In this document: positions 39,708-53,126 of the stretch, piece by piece
Position numbering within the stretch: position 1 is the stretch's first letter
How the letters are laid out: each line of letters starts with the position of its first letter
NCBI GenBank assembly: GCA_026874595.1
Contig: CM049308.1
Span: 91,701,624-91,765,623 of the forward strand
Source: Sipunculus nudus
Taxonomy: Eukaryota > Annelida > Sipuncula > Golfingiida > Sipunculidae
Direction: 5' to 3'
DNA: 64,000 nt
The notes under the pieces: model-generated
The model's database searches: none
Told to the model about the DNA's origin: nothing
Seen by the model: the letters and a program-made list of their open reading frames with translations, nothing else
Translations under genes and position numbers: made by a program

Positions 39708-40180
39708 CACTGAGTGCTTCCCGTGCAGACCATCAGTGATGCTACATCCTCACACTAACACTGCCCATGCTGCCTCAAATCAACAAAGCACATGAGGCTT
39801 CAGAGCAGTTTTAGAGCAGTATTGCTTGGCAGTCTTGACCAAATACATGCTGCCTTTATTAATCCCCTGGCCAACACTGCCCCTCCAGAGGCATATCAAC
39901 ACTACCTGACAGCCTCAGGAGTATCTGAAAAGACTCATGCTTACACTGAACACTTCCCTTGCAGACCATCAATGTTGACACATTTTTATGGTATACCAAT
40001 GCTGCTTATTCAGCCTCCAACCAACACTGCACATGACTGAGGTTTAAGAGAAGCTTTGCCTGTGCAGTCTTGAACAAATATATGCTGCCTTTATAAATCC
40101 CCTGGCCAATAGTGTCCCAGTCCAGTCTCAAATCAACACTGCTGGCCAACACTGTTGGCAGTAAACTGCAGGCCAACACT
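39708..40180 (+). repeat. Higher-order repeat of about 235 bp, two copies, derived from the 50-bp unit
   Basis: ACTGAGTGCTTCCCGTGCAG (39708) is matched by ACTGAACACTTCCCTTGCAG (39944), and CAGTCTTGACCAAATA (39830) by CAGTCTTGAACAAATA (40065), spacings of 236 and 235 bp. Inside, stretches such as CAGCCTCAGGAGTATCTGAA (about 39910) are recognisable 50-bp units. The array therefore passes from simple to higher-order structure. Confidence 0.8.
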
Positions 40181-40275
40181 GCCCAATCCAACCTCAAATC
40201 TACACTGCTGGCAGTGAACTGCAGGCCAACACTGCCCAATCCAGCCTCAAATCAACACTGCTGGCAGCAAACACC
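40104..40275 (+). repeat. 53-bp tandem repeat, two to three units
   Basis: CAGGCCAACACTGCCCAATC occurs at 40169 and 40222, exactly 53 bp apart, with an older unit just upstream. Each unit carries CTCAAATC(A/T)ACACTGCTGGC. It is the right-hand edge of the larger repeat field that starts at 39299. Confidence 0.85.
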
Positions 40276-42647
40276 AGGGGGATACTGCATGCCCATCCTA
40301 CCATCCTGCCACAGATCATACAGCTTACTTAGCCTTACCAATGGCAATTTTAGTTGCCTATCAAACCTGGATTCAACACTGCTCTTGTGGTCTGATATTG
40401 ATAAAGCTTTCTTTCACACTCACAGACTTCGCCCAGTACTGTCCCATTAGGTTCCTCTTGTCATGTCCTTACTGTTTGTGTTGAAGATGGTAAAGTATCA
40501 TGCAAATGAATGTTTTCTTTATAATTTTACACAAGTTATGCTCATGGTTTAATTTCTATGCTTATAGTCTAAAGCAAGTGGGGGCATATTGTTGTAAAAG
40601 TATTCAAGTATGAGTCAAAGACATTGATAGTAAGTACTATTAGCACAAAGTATCATCCATAGTACAAAAGACTCCTCTGATTGGAGGCACATGAGGAATA
40701 AAATCAGGTACAGTGCTCTGCTGGTGTTATCCCACTTATCAAATGGCCTGTTTTCTCTCCAATGAGACCCGGCTGTTCATTCAACACATGGGAGCCCCCG
40801 TTTTTCTAGCTATACACATGCTGGTGATAATTTTTCACTCCGGCAGCATCAGAGCCCTGGAGAGCTGAACTATACTTGCATGCATGCATGGCCTCCTGAT
40901 AGAAACCTGTCCATATCCATCAGAGCTGCTTGGATCCCATGAAACGTGGGCCAACTTACTCAAGTTAGCAGATGGTCTTATTCCTAGAAAACCCCCAGGG
41001 GTATTTACTACTGATGTGGCCTCATAAAAAGCTTCATAGTGTCCTTGCATACTACCAGATTGTAAATGGGCCTCGCTTCATTTTTCATGGTCATCTTAAG
41101 GGTTACTGGCAGGAACCCTTTGTAGATGTCATTCTTTAGTCTCCCCCAAGCCCCCCTGAACTTGTGACTTCAATCAAAATGTCACAGAAAACAACTGGAC
41201 CAGTCACTACTTTTCAGAAGTTTGGCCTTTGAACAAACAGAATATACTGTTCTTTATGTAGAATTAAGCTACTGCTCGGTATAGACATTCAGCTGTTGCT
41301 CTGACTAGCTCATTCACTCTTCATTTTTAGGGATGGATTCATAAATTTGTAAAAAATTGAGGATGCATTCTTTCAGAGCTGTATTAAAAAGTGCCTCTTA
41401 AGATATAATTTTGTTCATTTATATTGTTATAAAATTAAGCCAGTTTAATCCAGCTCAAAGGTAAATATCATATAATCTTGATTCAAAAGCTTAAGAGTGG
41501 AAATTCTGAATCAGTGGTCTCCTTCATGGTTCCCCCTCCCCCCTCCAAATGTTGCTTTTAGACTCCTGTCTCTATCATGTTACTTTCAAGACCGCCTTCC
41601 CAGGACAACATAGTAATTGCCTAGTGGCCTATTTTTAGTTTGATCAAAGTTTGTTGTAGCAGCCTTGGTCTCGGTTTCTTCATCAGCCTTTAAAAAATAT
41701 ACACTTCTGGCAGTGTCATAAATAATTGTGGGAACTTCACCCAAGCTCATTTTCCAAGGGTCTCAACTGTCACCCCAGCAGTTTCAATTAACATTGTTGT
41801 CTGAACAGAAAGAGAACCTTCTTGAAGATCTTGAGTCACATTACATGTTTATGTAAGTTGATTATCTTATCACAGATATCTTAGCCCAGGTTATTGTTTG
41901 AGCAGGCTGCAAAGCAAGGCGGGAGTATCTGCTGCATGCAGTGTTCTGGCCACATGCACAGTGTTAAATAAGTTTTTCATTATTAAGGCCTTGCACTTTT
42001 CATGTTCCCATCAAATGCTACTGCACAGAGCATTTTACAAACTCCTAAGTCATGTTGTGAAAGGCCTGTCTGACTGAAAGTTTGTATCTTGCCAAATCTA
42101 ATGATCTTTTATTTTTGTGTTTTGAGTTCAGCTAGGGCTAAATATGTTTTTCCTCAGACCACACTGCTAAAGGCATCTGTCTTTGTTGAAATACCCCAAA
42201 GCTAATGTATAATGTTTGCATAATTAAACATACTATACAGATGTAAGATATTCAAACATGGCTTGTTTTGTTTTAATCTTTTTATCTTGTTGAACAGGTT
42301 TAAAAGTAGTCAGGTGAGACGTGTGACCATTGATGTGGGAGAGTGATACACCAGTATTTTAATCATAAGCTGACTTGGCAGAAACACTTGAGATCTAGTC
42401 TCCTTGAAGCTGCTTCAGATGTTGTGAGGTCTTATAAAATCATGACTTTGAAATAAATATAAATTTTACCATTAAATTTTGTAATTAGTTCAATGTGATT
42501 TATTTCAAATATCAAAGAAACTATATAATATTAAGCAAAAGTGCAGGCTAGGTGTGGCAGTCTTACCAGTTAATTAGAGAATTGTTTAACAAAGGCAACA
42601 ATAACATCTGCTCTGCTGAAAACATATATAACATGAGAAGTACAGCA
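40276..42647. other. Gene-free DNA
   Basis: No supported genes. A minus open frame at 40835-41050 and other short frames have no recognisable product. Confidence 0.4.
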
Positions 42648-42678
42648 CTATGGCTCAGTGGTAAAGCGATCTAATATC
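42648..42678 (+). mobile_element. Possible SINE head fragment (A box only)
   Basis: TATGGCTCAGTGGTAAAGCG fits a tRNA A-box region well. No B box follows at the expected distance, so if real it is a 5' fragment of a tRNA-derived SINE. Chance similarity is possible. Confidence 0.3.
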
Positions 42679-43392
42679 CTTTGAAAAAAGTATTGTGATA
42701 AATGTGTTTGTATCAGATTGACATTAGTAATGCCTTTCAGGATATTATGATAGTGGCACGTGCAAGTTTGATCATTATCAGTATCGGTGAAATGCTGAAG
42801 CCAGTACAAACAGGACCTGCTGCGGCTGTATACTCAATCAGATAACATACATTGTGGTGACTTGTGGCTTGCAGGATATGGTTTGTCCTTCATCAGAAAT
42901 GCCTGACATGTTGTATTTTATGGATAAGGATTTAACTTATCTCATATCAGTTGAATAATATGCTGCACAAAAGGAATTAATAACAATTGAATCTATTGTA
43001 ATTGGTAATTTTATGAACTGCATCAATATATTGCTGCTACTATTGGGCCTGTTTGATTTTGCTGTGTGTATTTTTGGAAGGGGCCATTGGAAACAAATAA
43101 TGATACAAGGTGTTTTTTTATTATTACAACTTGGCTACTAAAATGTTTATATGTTGAACTGTCATTGATACATAAGTCACTTATGCAGCCAACCTTGCCT
43201 GAAAATAATAATTTTAAATCACCAGACTCTTCAGACACCCATAATGGTTTAGATTAATTGCTTTACAAGCTGTTAAAAGCAAATGTTGTCAAGAAGTTTA
43301 ATCATAAGAAATGAAATAATATTTCTGCATACCATCTAAATACATATGTTCAAGATACATAGAAAGAAGCTGCTAAAGTACAATATGTGTTT

Positions 43393-43420
43393 TGTGTGTA
43401 TGTGTGTGTGTGGGGGGGGG
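43393..43420. repeat. (TG)n with G run
   Basis: TGTGTATGTGTGTGTGTG followed by ten G residues. A simple repeat with a likely sequencing-error-prone homopolymer. Confidence 0.9.
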
Positions 43421-46400
43421 TTATTTTCTGTGGTCTAATCCATGAGGATTAACCCCCCTAAGAGGTGGATGGTGTGGAAAATTATACAAAGTCAATGTTT
43501 AAAAGAACAATTCAGAAGTACTTTTCTGACAGCTGAGTTTTGAAACAATAAAAATTGTTTAATTTGCATATACGGAAGGTGACACTGCTCTTAAACCCTT
43601 GAATAGTTTTTAGTAACCCTCAGGAGGGCACTGTGAAAGAGTCCGTTTAACAGCTTAAAATTTGGGGCACATAAAACCAGGATCTTAATGTGACAAACAA
43701 TCTTAAATCGATGAGGAGCTCTTACTTCAAGCATGAGCTGGGAATGTCAAAGGACATAAATTAGTTGACATCTCACAAACAAACAGCTATCTGTAAAAGG
43801 CTTGTTTGCTTCAACACCTATTATCTGACATCTTGGGTTATGAGCTTTTGTGCATACAATTATAAAGTTGTCTTACATTATAGTATATGGGGGAAATGTG
43901 CACAATACTTTCTGCTCTTACTCCTCTTGGAAACATATTGAAGGAATTTGCATGAAATCTATTTTATTTGTTATGGGAATGAACATAAAACTTTTTCATA
44001 TAATAAAGGAGAAAACAAAGGCAGTATGCATGATGTCTTTCATATCAAATAAGACGAGGAGCAAAAGCATGATTTCAACAATGTTTTCCAATGTACAAGG
44101 CTTCTCAACATCATCATCAGAAAGAGGATTAATTTAAGTATGCTTTACATAACATTTTTCAAGAAAACTGTAAAAATAACCCGTAATAATAATTAATAAT
44201 AGTGAAGAAAGAAAAAAATTACCAATCACATGAAGTGTACATGAATAAACAGAATTAGAGTGACAAGCTGCAACTTTTCCTGGCTTTGTATTCTCATCTA
44301 GGGTTAGGTAATGAAACCCTATCCCTGCCTGACACTCAGCAGGCTGTACAACATGTCATGTCCACTTTACTCTGTCCACATGCCTTCACTATTCTAGGTC
44401 TGCTTATCCTATTATATATTGCTCCATGTGCTGGTCAGCTGGGCCCAGAACTATAGCTGAGAGGGGCGTTATCCAGGATTAGCTGACAGGTATGTTAACC
44501 TGGCCCAGAAAACATGTTAGTAGGATTCTGGTTAGTGCAGCTTTATGGTGAAGCTGCCCCTGTCTACCACCTGGGTGGGGACTGTGTTTTTGTATGTGGT
44601 GAAGCGATGCAAGCCAAACAAGAACCTACCTGGAATAGCAATGTGAGCAGCTAAGAGGGCAGGCCAGAATGGCTCGCTGACGACACTGGCCAGCGATCAC
44701 TCACTCTTGTGTACTGGCTGAAACATCAGCTGTACCAGCAGGAAGTTCTGCTGTTGCCTTCTTTTTGCGGAAGTTGACCCTCATAGACAGGAGACAGGCA
44801 CTTCTGTTTTGATATCCCAGCCCTCATCACCATCTCATCAACGTTTTATGTATCCTGCTTTTTTCCCCAGCTGATACATGTATCCAACTTACACTTCCAA
44901 GAAGACAAATGGCAAAGGTTACTAATGTCACCTTACTGTCTAATTATTCCTGTAAAACACCTTTCATATTGCAGAAAAAAGCACTAAATTGGAAAATTAA
45001 AAACACCAGATGCTCATGATCCATCATTGATTTGATAACATACACAATGGTTTGATTGTTTCACATTTGCCCTATTTCAGTTTTCTTTTGTAGCCCTTTT
45101 GAGGGAATCCTGTTTCATTGAAAATGACAACTAACATCAGTTTCTCATTGTGGTCCAGGGTCGCATTTTGCCATTCTTACTATGTCATCAGTATGCAATA
45201 AGACAGATTTTTAAGTGAGTATAATTTTTTCCTTAATGAGGTACAGATCTTCCAACAAGTTCCAAATATTGAAAATGAAGCATCCCAGGGAATACAAAGA
45301 CATGTAAAGATAAGGCAGCGCGGGAACAGAAGCTGAATGAAATAACACCCTGCTTTATTAATCCTGATTGACAAGGGTTGATGCTGCCCCGGCTCGTGGC
45401 TAGTGAGCTCTGATTGGCTGGGACTGGGCATGCTGCAGCAGGCCCAAAATTGACCTGAGTTGACATACAGGCAGTTCCTGTGACAGACTCTATCTAGGCT
45501 GCCAGATTAGGTGATTGCTATCCTTTGTCTTGTCCAGACCTGTGACAACAACAGAATACCCTGATAGAACTGCTTATCACAGCCATGTCCCTGCCAAACA
45601 AGCACTGTAAACATGTCAGTGTGTTCTTTTCCCAGGAGCATCCCCACCATGTCCTGACATGACTTGTGCTATATGGTGCATGAACCTGTGATGGGGACTT
45701 GTACAGCTCACAAAGACAACAGTAATCAGCACTTGATGACATTTTTCTGAACACTTCTCTTTCAGCTTTCTGTGTTTCTCTTTACATGTATGATCTAGAT
45801 AATTCTGACTGCTTTGGGCAACACCCATCACTTAGGAAGCTGGCACATTGTGTTAGAATCCAGAGGATAATGTGCAATGGTACACTTTTTACTTTGGAAG
45901 GCAAAAACAACAAATTGGCTACACTGCATTTTAGAAAAAGTACATCTCTTTCTACTTGCCAAGCAAAATTAATAAGTTCTTTATGCTTAATGTAATTTTT
46001 TTTTTATATTATATATCCAGAGATATACAATACCTGTACCTTGCATATTATTGCAGCAACGCCCATTCTTCATGTTTGGTCGTGTATGCTAGATGATATT
46101 GTAGTTACAGGGTTATTTACAGGCATAAATAGTCTTCCAGCCCTATCACCATTTACATGAGATAGGATCACCAACACCTAGTTCTGGTGTGAACCCTGTG
46201 CTAGCTACAGACAGGTACCAGCCATATCCTAGATGCTATACAGAGGTGATATGAGCATGAGGAAGGCAGACTGACAAATTTGTTATCCAAAGATTATATA
46301 CAAAGTGTGAATGTGAAGGCGTTCCCTGTGGCACCTAGAGTGTTTCTAGTTTTGTCAACATCTACAGAGATTCAGCAGTATTTCTTTATTAATTTTAAGA

Positions 46401-47953
46401 GAGATTTTTCCAAATTTATTAGCTTAATCAAAGTTCTTACTTGAAGGAAAAGATTGCTATTAAAATAGAAAAAGTGTGGAAAATGAGGATAAAAATATTT
46501 CAAAAGGTATACATATTGCTACAATGTCAGGAAAGAAGAGTATTACCAGTTCATTTTAAAATTTTATTATTAATGCTTTTATGTATTCATGTAGTTATAG
46601 CATCATATTTTTTTCCCAAAATTGTAGTCCTTCCATTTACTTTTTTAAGACTTTTTACCAATTATGGTACACTAATTTGGAAATGGCAAGTTAAAAAATA
46701 TTTGTTGAAAGTAATAATTTTCAGTTGTAACCAGGTATATACATCCATACAACAGACTTGTTTGTTTGTTTTCATCATCATCTCACAAGTCTCTACATAT
46801 CTGCTGCCAAAGACTGGGGTGACATCAAGCACCCTGGCATCTGTACCAAGAAGCAACAAAAATGCTATTATTATCTTTACACTGTGGCCATGGAGTTTCA
46901 CGTAAATCTGCTTTGACCATGATCTGATTAGCAGATCCAGCAGAGAAGATCAGGAGGAGCTGTACAGAGATAAGGACAGATGGTTTATAAAAAGTCCATC
47001 TGATTGGTCACAAGTTGCCTACACATGCAGGACTGGTTGTAGCAGACACATGGTCCATATGGGCATGATTCTGACAGTTCACAGCTATGTGACCTAATTA
47101 AATGCAAGGGTTTCATTTGCCCATGTGTTTTATCCTATTCTTAGTGTTTGGAAAAGAACACAATCCCTTTGTCACATGTAAGGGCCGGTCTACAGAACCA
47201 CATGTGGTATAGCCCTGGCAAAAGGTATGATGGGGGTGCAGGGTCAGGTAGTGCAGAATTACTGACAAGTCACATGGGCTAAGTTCAAGGAGCAAGTGAA
47301 CCGATGATTCCTGCTATTTTGCAAACTCAGCATTATGGTTAAAACTGTTTTTTTTTTTAATTTTGTGTTCCTTCATTTAACTTTGCCACTTCAAATGTAT
47401 CCAGTGTCATGTTAGTTTTAAAATCAATAAAATATTGTCTGGCAGTCATCTAAATCATATTTGATATATTTTTTCTGGGCATAACAACTCTACTGGGAAC
47501 AAACTAACATGCACAAGACTAACATACATTTCAGTGTTATTTTGGCCAAATAAATATTTAACTTTTCTAACATAGCCATGCCATGTGTATGTGTGTGTGT
47601 ATGCCTGTATAATATGCACTTGTCATTCCCCATGACTTATGACAATAACATAATAAATGGTGACAGTTTGACAGTGACAAAACTACTAATATTTTGTTTC
47701 TGTATATACAAGTGTAATGATTATGTTTGTATTGTGTATACTACCTGAATTGCTGAGACAAGTATTTTAACATTCTTGTTATTATCACATGATTTACTAT
47801 TGTTCTAAATTTTTGTGATGCCTGTGAATCTACATGGCATTCCTAAGGTCAGGTCTGAATTGACATGTTAATTATCTAAATGCAACAGGATAGACAGGCT
47901 CCTCACTTCCATTTGATCTCTTTGACTGTAGAAGCCAACTAACCAGCCTGAGT
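43421..47953. other. Gene-free DNA
   Basis: The longest open frame of the window lies here (46441-46905, about 154 codons). It starts with TTG, is dominated by Ile/Lys/Phe/Leu codons as expected of A/T-rich DNA, and has no domain. A less AT-rich stretch at 44270-45480 is unique. No genes are supported. Confidence 0.4.
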
Positions 47954-48265
47954 GCTGGTGAAAGAACCTTTTTTGACAACACTCAGATTCTGCTTGATAT
48001 ATTTTCTCCATTGTCTATACCACAAATGTATTTTTAATACATATGTAATTAAGCACAAATTAAGGTAGCCACATGATCAGTCTTGTGTTCAGCTATAAAG
48101 AGTCAAAAATCTGTGCTGGTGATAGAACCTTTTTTGAAATCACTAAAATGTGGTTTGATATATTTTCTCCATTGTCTATACCACAAATGTATTTTTAATA
48201 CATCTGTAATTAAGCACAGATTAAGAGTGGCACATATGAGTCTTGTGTTAAGCTATAACAAGTCA
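47954..48265 (+). repeat. Tandem duplication, period about 160 bp, two copies
   Basis: GCTGGTGAAAGAACCTTTTT at 47954 and GCTGGTGATAGAACCTTTTT at 48115 start the two copies. Both then contain GATATATTTTCTCCATTGTC and ACCACAAATGTATTTTTAAT, and end near AGTCA (48101-48105 and 48261-48265). A moderate number of differences separates them. Confidence 0.92.
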
Positions 48266-51200
48266 GTGCCGAAGCGTGCAGGAAACCACAACTGGACATA
48301 GCTGTCTTGTTTGTTCATGAAAGGCGTCTGTGTTAGTCTAGGCTCATGTGAGCAGCATATGGGGTGATAGAGGAGGAGAACAATGGGCACAAAACAATCA
48401 TTTAGACTTATCTGCTATCTGTTCCCAATCTACTAACTGGTTCCTGAATGACCTTTAACAGTTTAACCTTTGGGTAACTGGTATTGTTCTGAGGGAAAAG
48501 TGCAATGAAATATATAAGATCCTGTCAGTAGAATCACTTCAGTGTTAGGCTCAATATAGATTCCTTGGGAGGCATCTTCTGCTGTTTGCCATGTGGGAGT
48601 TGATAATTCTAACAGTGTGTATAAATTGGTTTCTTTGTAACTTGTAGCATCCTTGATTAATCCATTATGTGTAATGTTATCTTTCTCTGAATGTTTTCTT
48701 TGGGTAAATCAGCATCAATCATTACAAGTCTTGCCTTACATATGGACATCACTCTGTCTCCATTACTGTCTTTTTAGCAGCCTCCACTGCTGTCCTACCA
48801 TTCCAGCCCTGATATATACACTTCATCCAAATGTGAGCCTATCACAGACTAAACTTCATTGTGACCTGAACATAAACACACTGCTTGTTTTCACAAGAGC
48901 CATGTGAGACAGCCAGTTCATAGTTATAAATTTTGGGTGGTCTCATAGAGGAAGTCAAGTTTCCTGGATCTACGGAACTGATTACCATCAAGCATTTGAT
49001 AAGGTAGCAAATTAGATCTGCTGCTACTGTAGCTTTGTCATGAGCCGCATGCATGCATGTTTACAGGTTATGATCTGCCTTGTGAAGGTCTTTTTTAGGT
49101 CATTCACTTGTGTTACTAGTCTCCTTATGGGACAGGCGGTGAGGAATATTCCTTAAATATTAGTTCTCTTAAGGAAAGGTTTGTCATGGGAACATCAGGT
49201 AAATGGTATTGGCAAAAAAAAAATACAACCAGAGAACACCAGAAAGAATATTTAAATTAGAGATGTAAGAATTTCATTTTTGAAAAAGGTTAAAACATTT
49301 ATTCACAGAAAATATTGCAAAAATCATGAAGAGTGGTTTTGTTAATTGTTTTTATAGATGTTTGAACTTAATTTCAAAGTCAGAATAAAATTGCACAAAC
49401 ATACACTTTGATGAAATTGATTTAACCTGATGTCAGTCTTTAGAATATTCTGATGAGGCTTACATAGAAGAACGTGCTTTATGTCCTTTAAGGTTTTGAT
49501 CTTTTTTTTTCAATATCAGTAGAAGTCCCAAAGAATTTGATGTTCTAAAAGCATTTGATCTCTTTCCAACAAAACTGACCCCAGTGTAAATATATAGTTA
49601 GTCATTCCACTTGAACATGCCACACATCTTTAATCTAGTAAGCAGTAATGCTGACAGTTCTCAGTAATCCCTGCATGTGATAATGAACCCACATGAGGCA
49701 GTTGATGGTAAACCCATCCAACCTACAACTGACACGGAGTAGTATGATAATGGTTTAAGCACAGATCAGGGCTTTACCAGGTGTGTAATTGAGCCATGTA
49801 CCATACTCATGCATGTGCCATGGCAATTAGAGATGGTATATTAAGAAGAAAAGATATACATTCTGAAACCAGCTGATAGTCAAGGAAAATACTGGTCCTA
49901 TATTTCATTTATTTTTACTACAAATATTTATATTTAGATATATATTTATATACATTGAAATTTTAAAATGCATCTACACTTAAACGTCATATTGACAATA
50001 AGACATAGTACTAATTATACATTTTTACCATGGAAATGAACACATTAAAAAGGCACTGTCTTTGGGAATCAAATAAAGTCATATTTTGTGAAAAAAAAGA
50101 AAATCTAGCTTTATGTGTTTTTTTTACAACTTTGACTTTGCAATAATTGTGAAGATAATTTCAGGAATTGTTTTTGTCCAGCTGGTTCTTATTTTCTTAT
50201 GGGTGGTGAGGAAGTCAGAAAAATACTTGATAGGAATGATTGTGAAAGTGTGAACTCCACATAAACAACAGATGTTACTAATAAACTATCCAGGATCCCA
50301 GGGGTGTAACCAGGAAAAGGGTAACACTGGCCACCCCAGGGTACTCATGGGTCAGTATTGACCTCATGCTGGTCAGGACTGTGCCCTGCTTGGCAAGCAA
50401 TCTTTTTGTCAGCAGGGGATAACTAATCCACTTTGTACAAGACACCCATTACAAATGGCCAGTATACCCACACCCTATGGCAGACCAGGTTCACTAAATC
50501 AGTCAAACGGACCTGATGTGCTGGGTCAGTCAGTCATGCTGCCAGCCTAATGCAGCCTTCTTTGCTGTGGTAATATATAAGTTTCCAGGACCTTCCCTGT
50601 TAATCAGAACACTGCTATCTCCACTCCAGCATGCATGAGCAAAGACTGACACAGCACCAGGTTACAGTTCTCTGCAATGAATACACAGTAAAACACTTTC
50701 TCTTAATTTCCAAAGGCATGCACTTACCATACCAGTGTACCATCATGTCAGCACATTTCTCAAAAACACTGAAAATGAACACACAGTTGGGATGGACAAA
50801 CAGTGACACTTTTCGTTGACAGTTATCACATGACATGCTTTGAGTTGGAGTTTTCAGTATATTGTGCTGGCTCTGATATATCTGTATAATTTGTAAATCA
50901 CTCGAGCCTTTCCCAGAAAGCAAGGCCAGTATATATGCACATCTAGATAAAGCACACATGCCATTTATCACGGTAGAATTCCACCAAATGATAAATAAGG
51001 ACCAAGAATGCTTAATTAGTGTAGAAAACTTTCAAGATAAAGTTAATGAACACCTTTTAGCTTTTAGTAGAATACCTGCACAGGCCAATGTGGTTTTCCA
51101 CGTAATCACGGTCCGACATTAGAGAAAGGTAAACATTTGACCACCATAGAAAGCCACCGTAACAGAATGTACTCTTTGCCACTACAATTATAACAGAAGA

Positions 51201-53096
51201 ATAATTACCAGTTTCACATACAAATTTATGCAGAGTCACTTGCGAGTGGTGGTGTACCATCAAACAGATAATTAACTAGGTTATATTAATTTGTAGAATA
51301 CTTGTACCTCATGAAAGCAGGTATTATAACAAGGATCAGGAGAAAAAAATGGGTATTATAAATCAGCCTCTAAATTTGGAATGACTTGAATGTTTACTGC
51401 ACCTGTGTGATTGTAAACGATATCCTTGATATGCCTGTCATACATGTTAAAAGCCTGTGTAAAATACAAGAAATTCCCTCCCACCAGACGGTTGGACACC
51501 CATGGCACCCATAAATCACACAAACTGTCGACTACTGTAGCAGCTCTGTCTATGAATTGTTGCTTGTGGAAGATTGCTAAATTACTCAGATTTGTCTGAT
51601 AAATCATTAATCTTGGATGACCTTACAGTCTGTGGTTATGAATTTTACATTTAACATTTCTTTACCACATTTTGTAGATGGCTATGCTGCTAAACACATT
51701 TGTTAAACAAGACCATTAACAGGATACTAAACAGCTACACCCCATCAGAGCATGATATATATAACCAGGCTTTTCATAATTCAAAAAGATGTGTTTCTGA
51801 AATGACTGTCACTGTGGTTAGAAAGCATTCTGTTCTGCTAACCAGCATGACTGATCTATTTAGTTTTACTCTTTTCTACTGTAGCATTGATAATCAAGTC
51901 ATAATCAAGTAATCATTAGTTTTGGAGCTTATCTGAAATTTTGGAACTCATCTGAGAACTAATCTTTTCATTGCAGTACCCTCTTGACAATATCTTGTTC
52001 TTTTGCTGTACATGATTGAGTCACTTAATTATCAAGGCCATACCATTGACTCTTCAACCATACAAAGCTTTATAAAACTAGATGGTTTAGTTTATAACGA
52101 CTTGTGTTTGCAAAATGCTTCTGAGAAGCCTGTTCAGTATATGTCTTCTTTTGCTATATATGCAAACAACTTGTCTTACTTGAATTGATTGATAGCATAA
52201 CCTGTATCGATGGTGACAATATAGCACCTGGACTACATGCTGCATTATGCCTTTTGAAGTGTGTCATAAATGTCTTTCTTTCATATTTATGATCATTTTG
52301 GCCCAAAGACCCATCAAGGCATATCTGACTGAATTTGTCAGTTTCAATCAGTAAATAATCTTGTGTTGAAAATACCTAATTTTCCATAAATATATAACAT
52401 TATTTAATAAGCAAACAAATATACTTTGAGAAGCAAAAATTAGTGTACCTATTAAGTAATCTCCATTCTTAATTTGAAAGTGTATGGAAATGGTAAAATA
52501 TCTCTGTCATATAAGTATATCTTGAAAGATATCTGGTTATTTTCTTTAGCTGCTTGGTTACTTTAGCCATTTCCGTATGGCCAGAGGGAGTTTACCAAAT
52601 AACCTGTACCAAAAGAGAAACAAAAAACAGTGTATGGCTTATGCAGATAAAGGTGTGTGACACTTAGAGTAGATGCCTTATCTACAGGAATACCAGTACT
52701 GGGAAGAAAGAGAACCAGAAGGAGATTGCAAAAAACTGGAAGTTTTCAGACAAAGATACCACAAATGTGGCTGGATATAGTGCTTGGAATGATATGTTCT
52801 GATGCTGGCACGTGGCTGCAGGCTACAGCAGCCTAGCTGTCACCCACCATCAGATAGCCATGTGACCTGACCCGCCAAATAGTTTTCCATTCATGGCGAT
52901 ATGTTCTGTCAGGCAGAAAGTGAGGGAGTGTCTTTTTTTTAGCCCTTTTTTTGTGAGTGCTGCTAACTGCTTGAGGGCAAGCACTTTTGCAAGGACAGCC
53001 AGGATAGTGTGCATGTTTGGATGTGCACCAGCACCACACATGGCACCCTTTGAAAACTGATACATGACAGGCTTTGTGCAGGCTGGGATTTTTTTA
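48266..53096. other. Gene-free DNA
   Basis: No genes or element ends. Many short open frames on both strands lack recognisable features. Confidence 0.4.
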
Positions 53097-53126
53097 TTAT
53101 CTTTGCCCGCTTGGGCGGGAAGATAA
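53097..53126. promoter_or_regulatory. Inverted repeat with GATA- and E2F-like words
   Basis: TTATCTTTGCCCGC (53097-53110) faces GCGGGAAGATAA (53115-53126) across TTGG. The arms pair over 12 bases with a 2-base bulge. Each arm contains AGATAA (GATA-like) and one contains GCGGGAA (E2F-like). It lies in a unique, less AT-rich 700-bp stretch (52800-53500). A role as a regulatory site or RNA hairpin is inference. Confidence 0.3.

Noticed and set aside
39518-40239. Open frames across the 39-40 kb repeat field as a repeat protein
   Set aside because: The 50- and 53-bp periods shift the frame every unit and stops occur in the continuing frames.
46441-46905. Longest open frame, about 154 codons on the plus strand
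   Set aside because: It starts with TTG, its composition follows A/T-rich DNA, an open frame also lies opposite, and no domain or splice context is seen.
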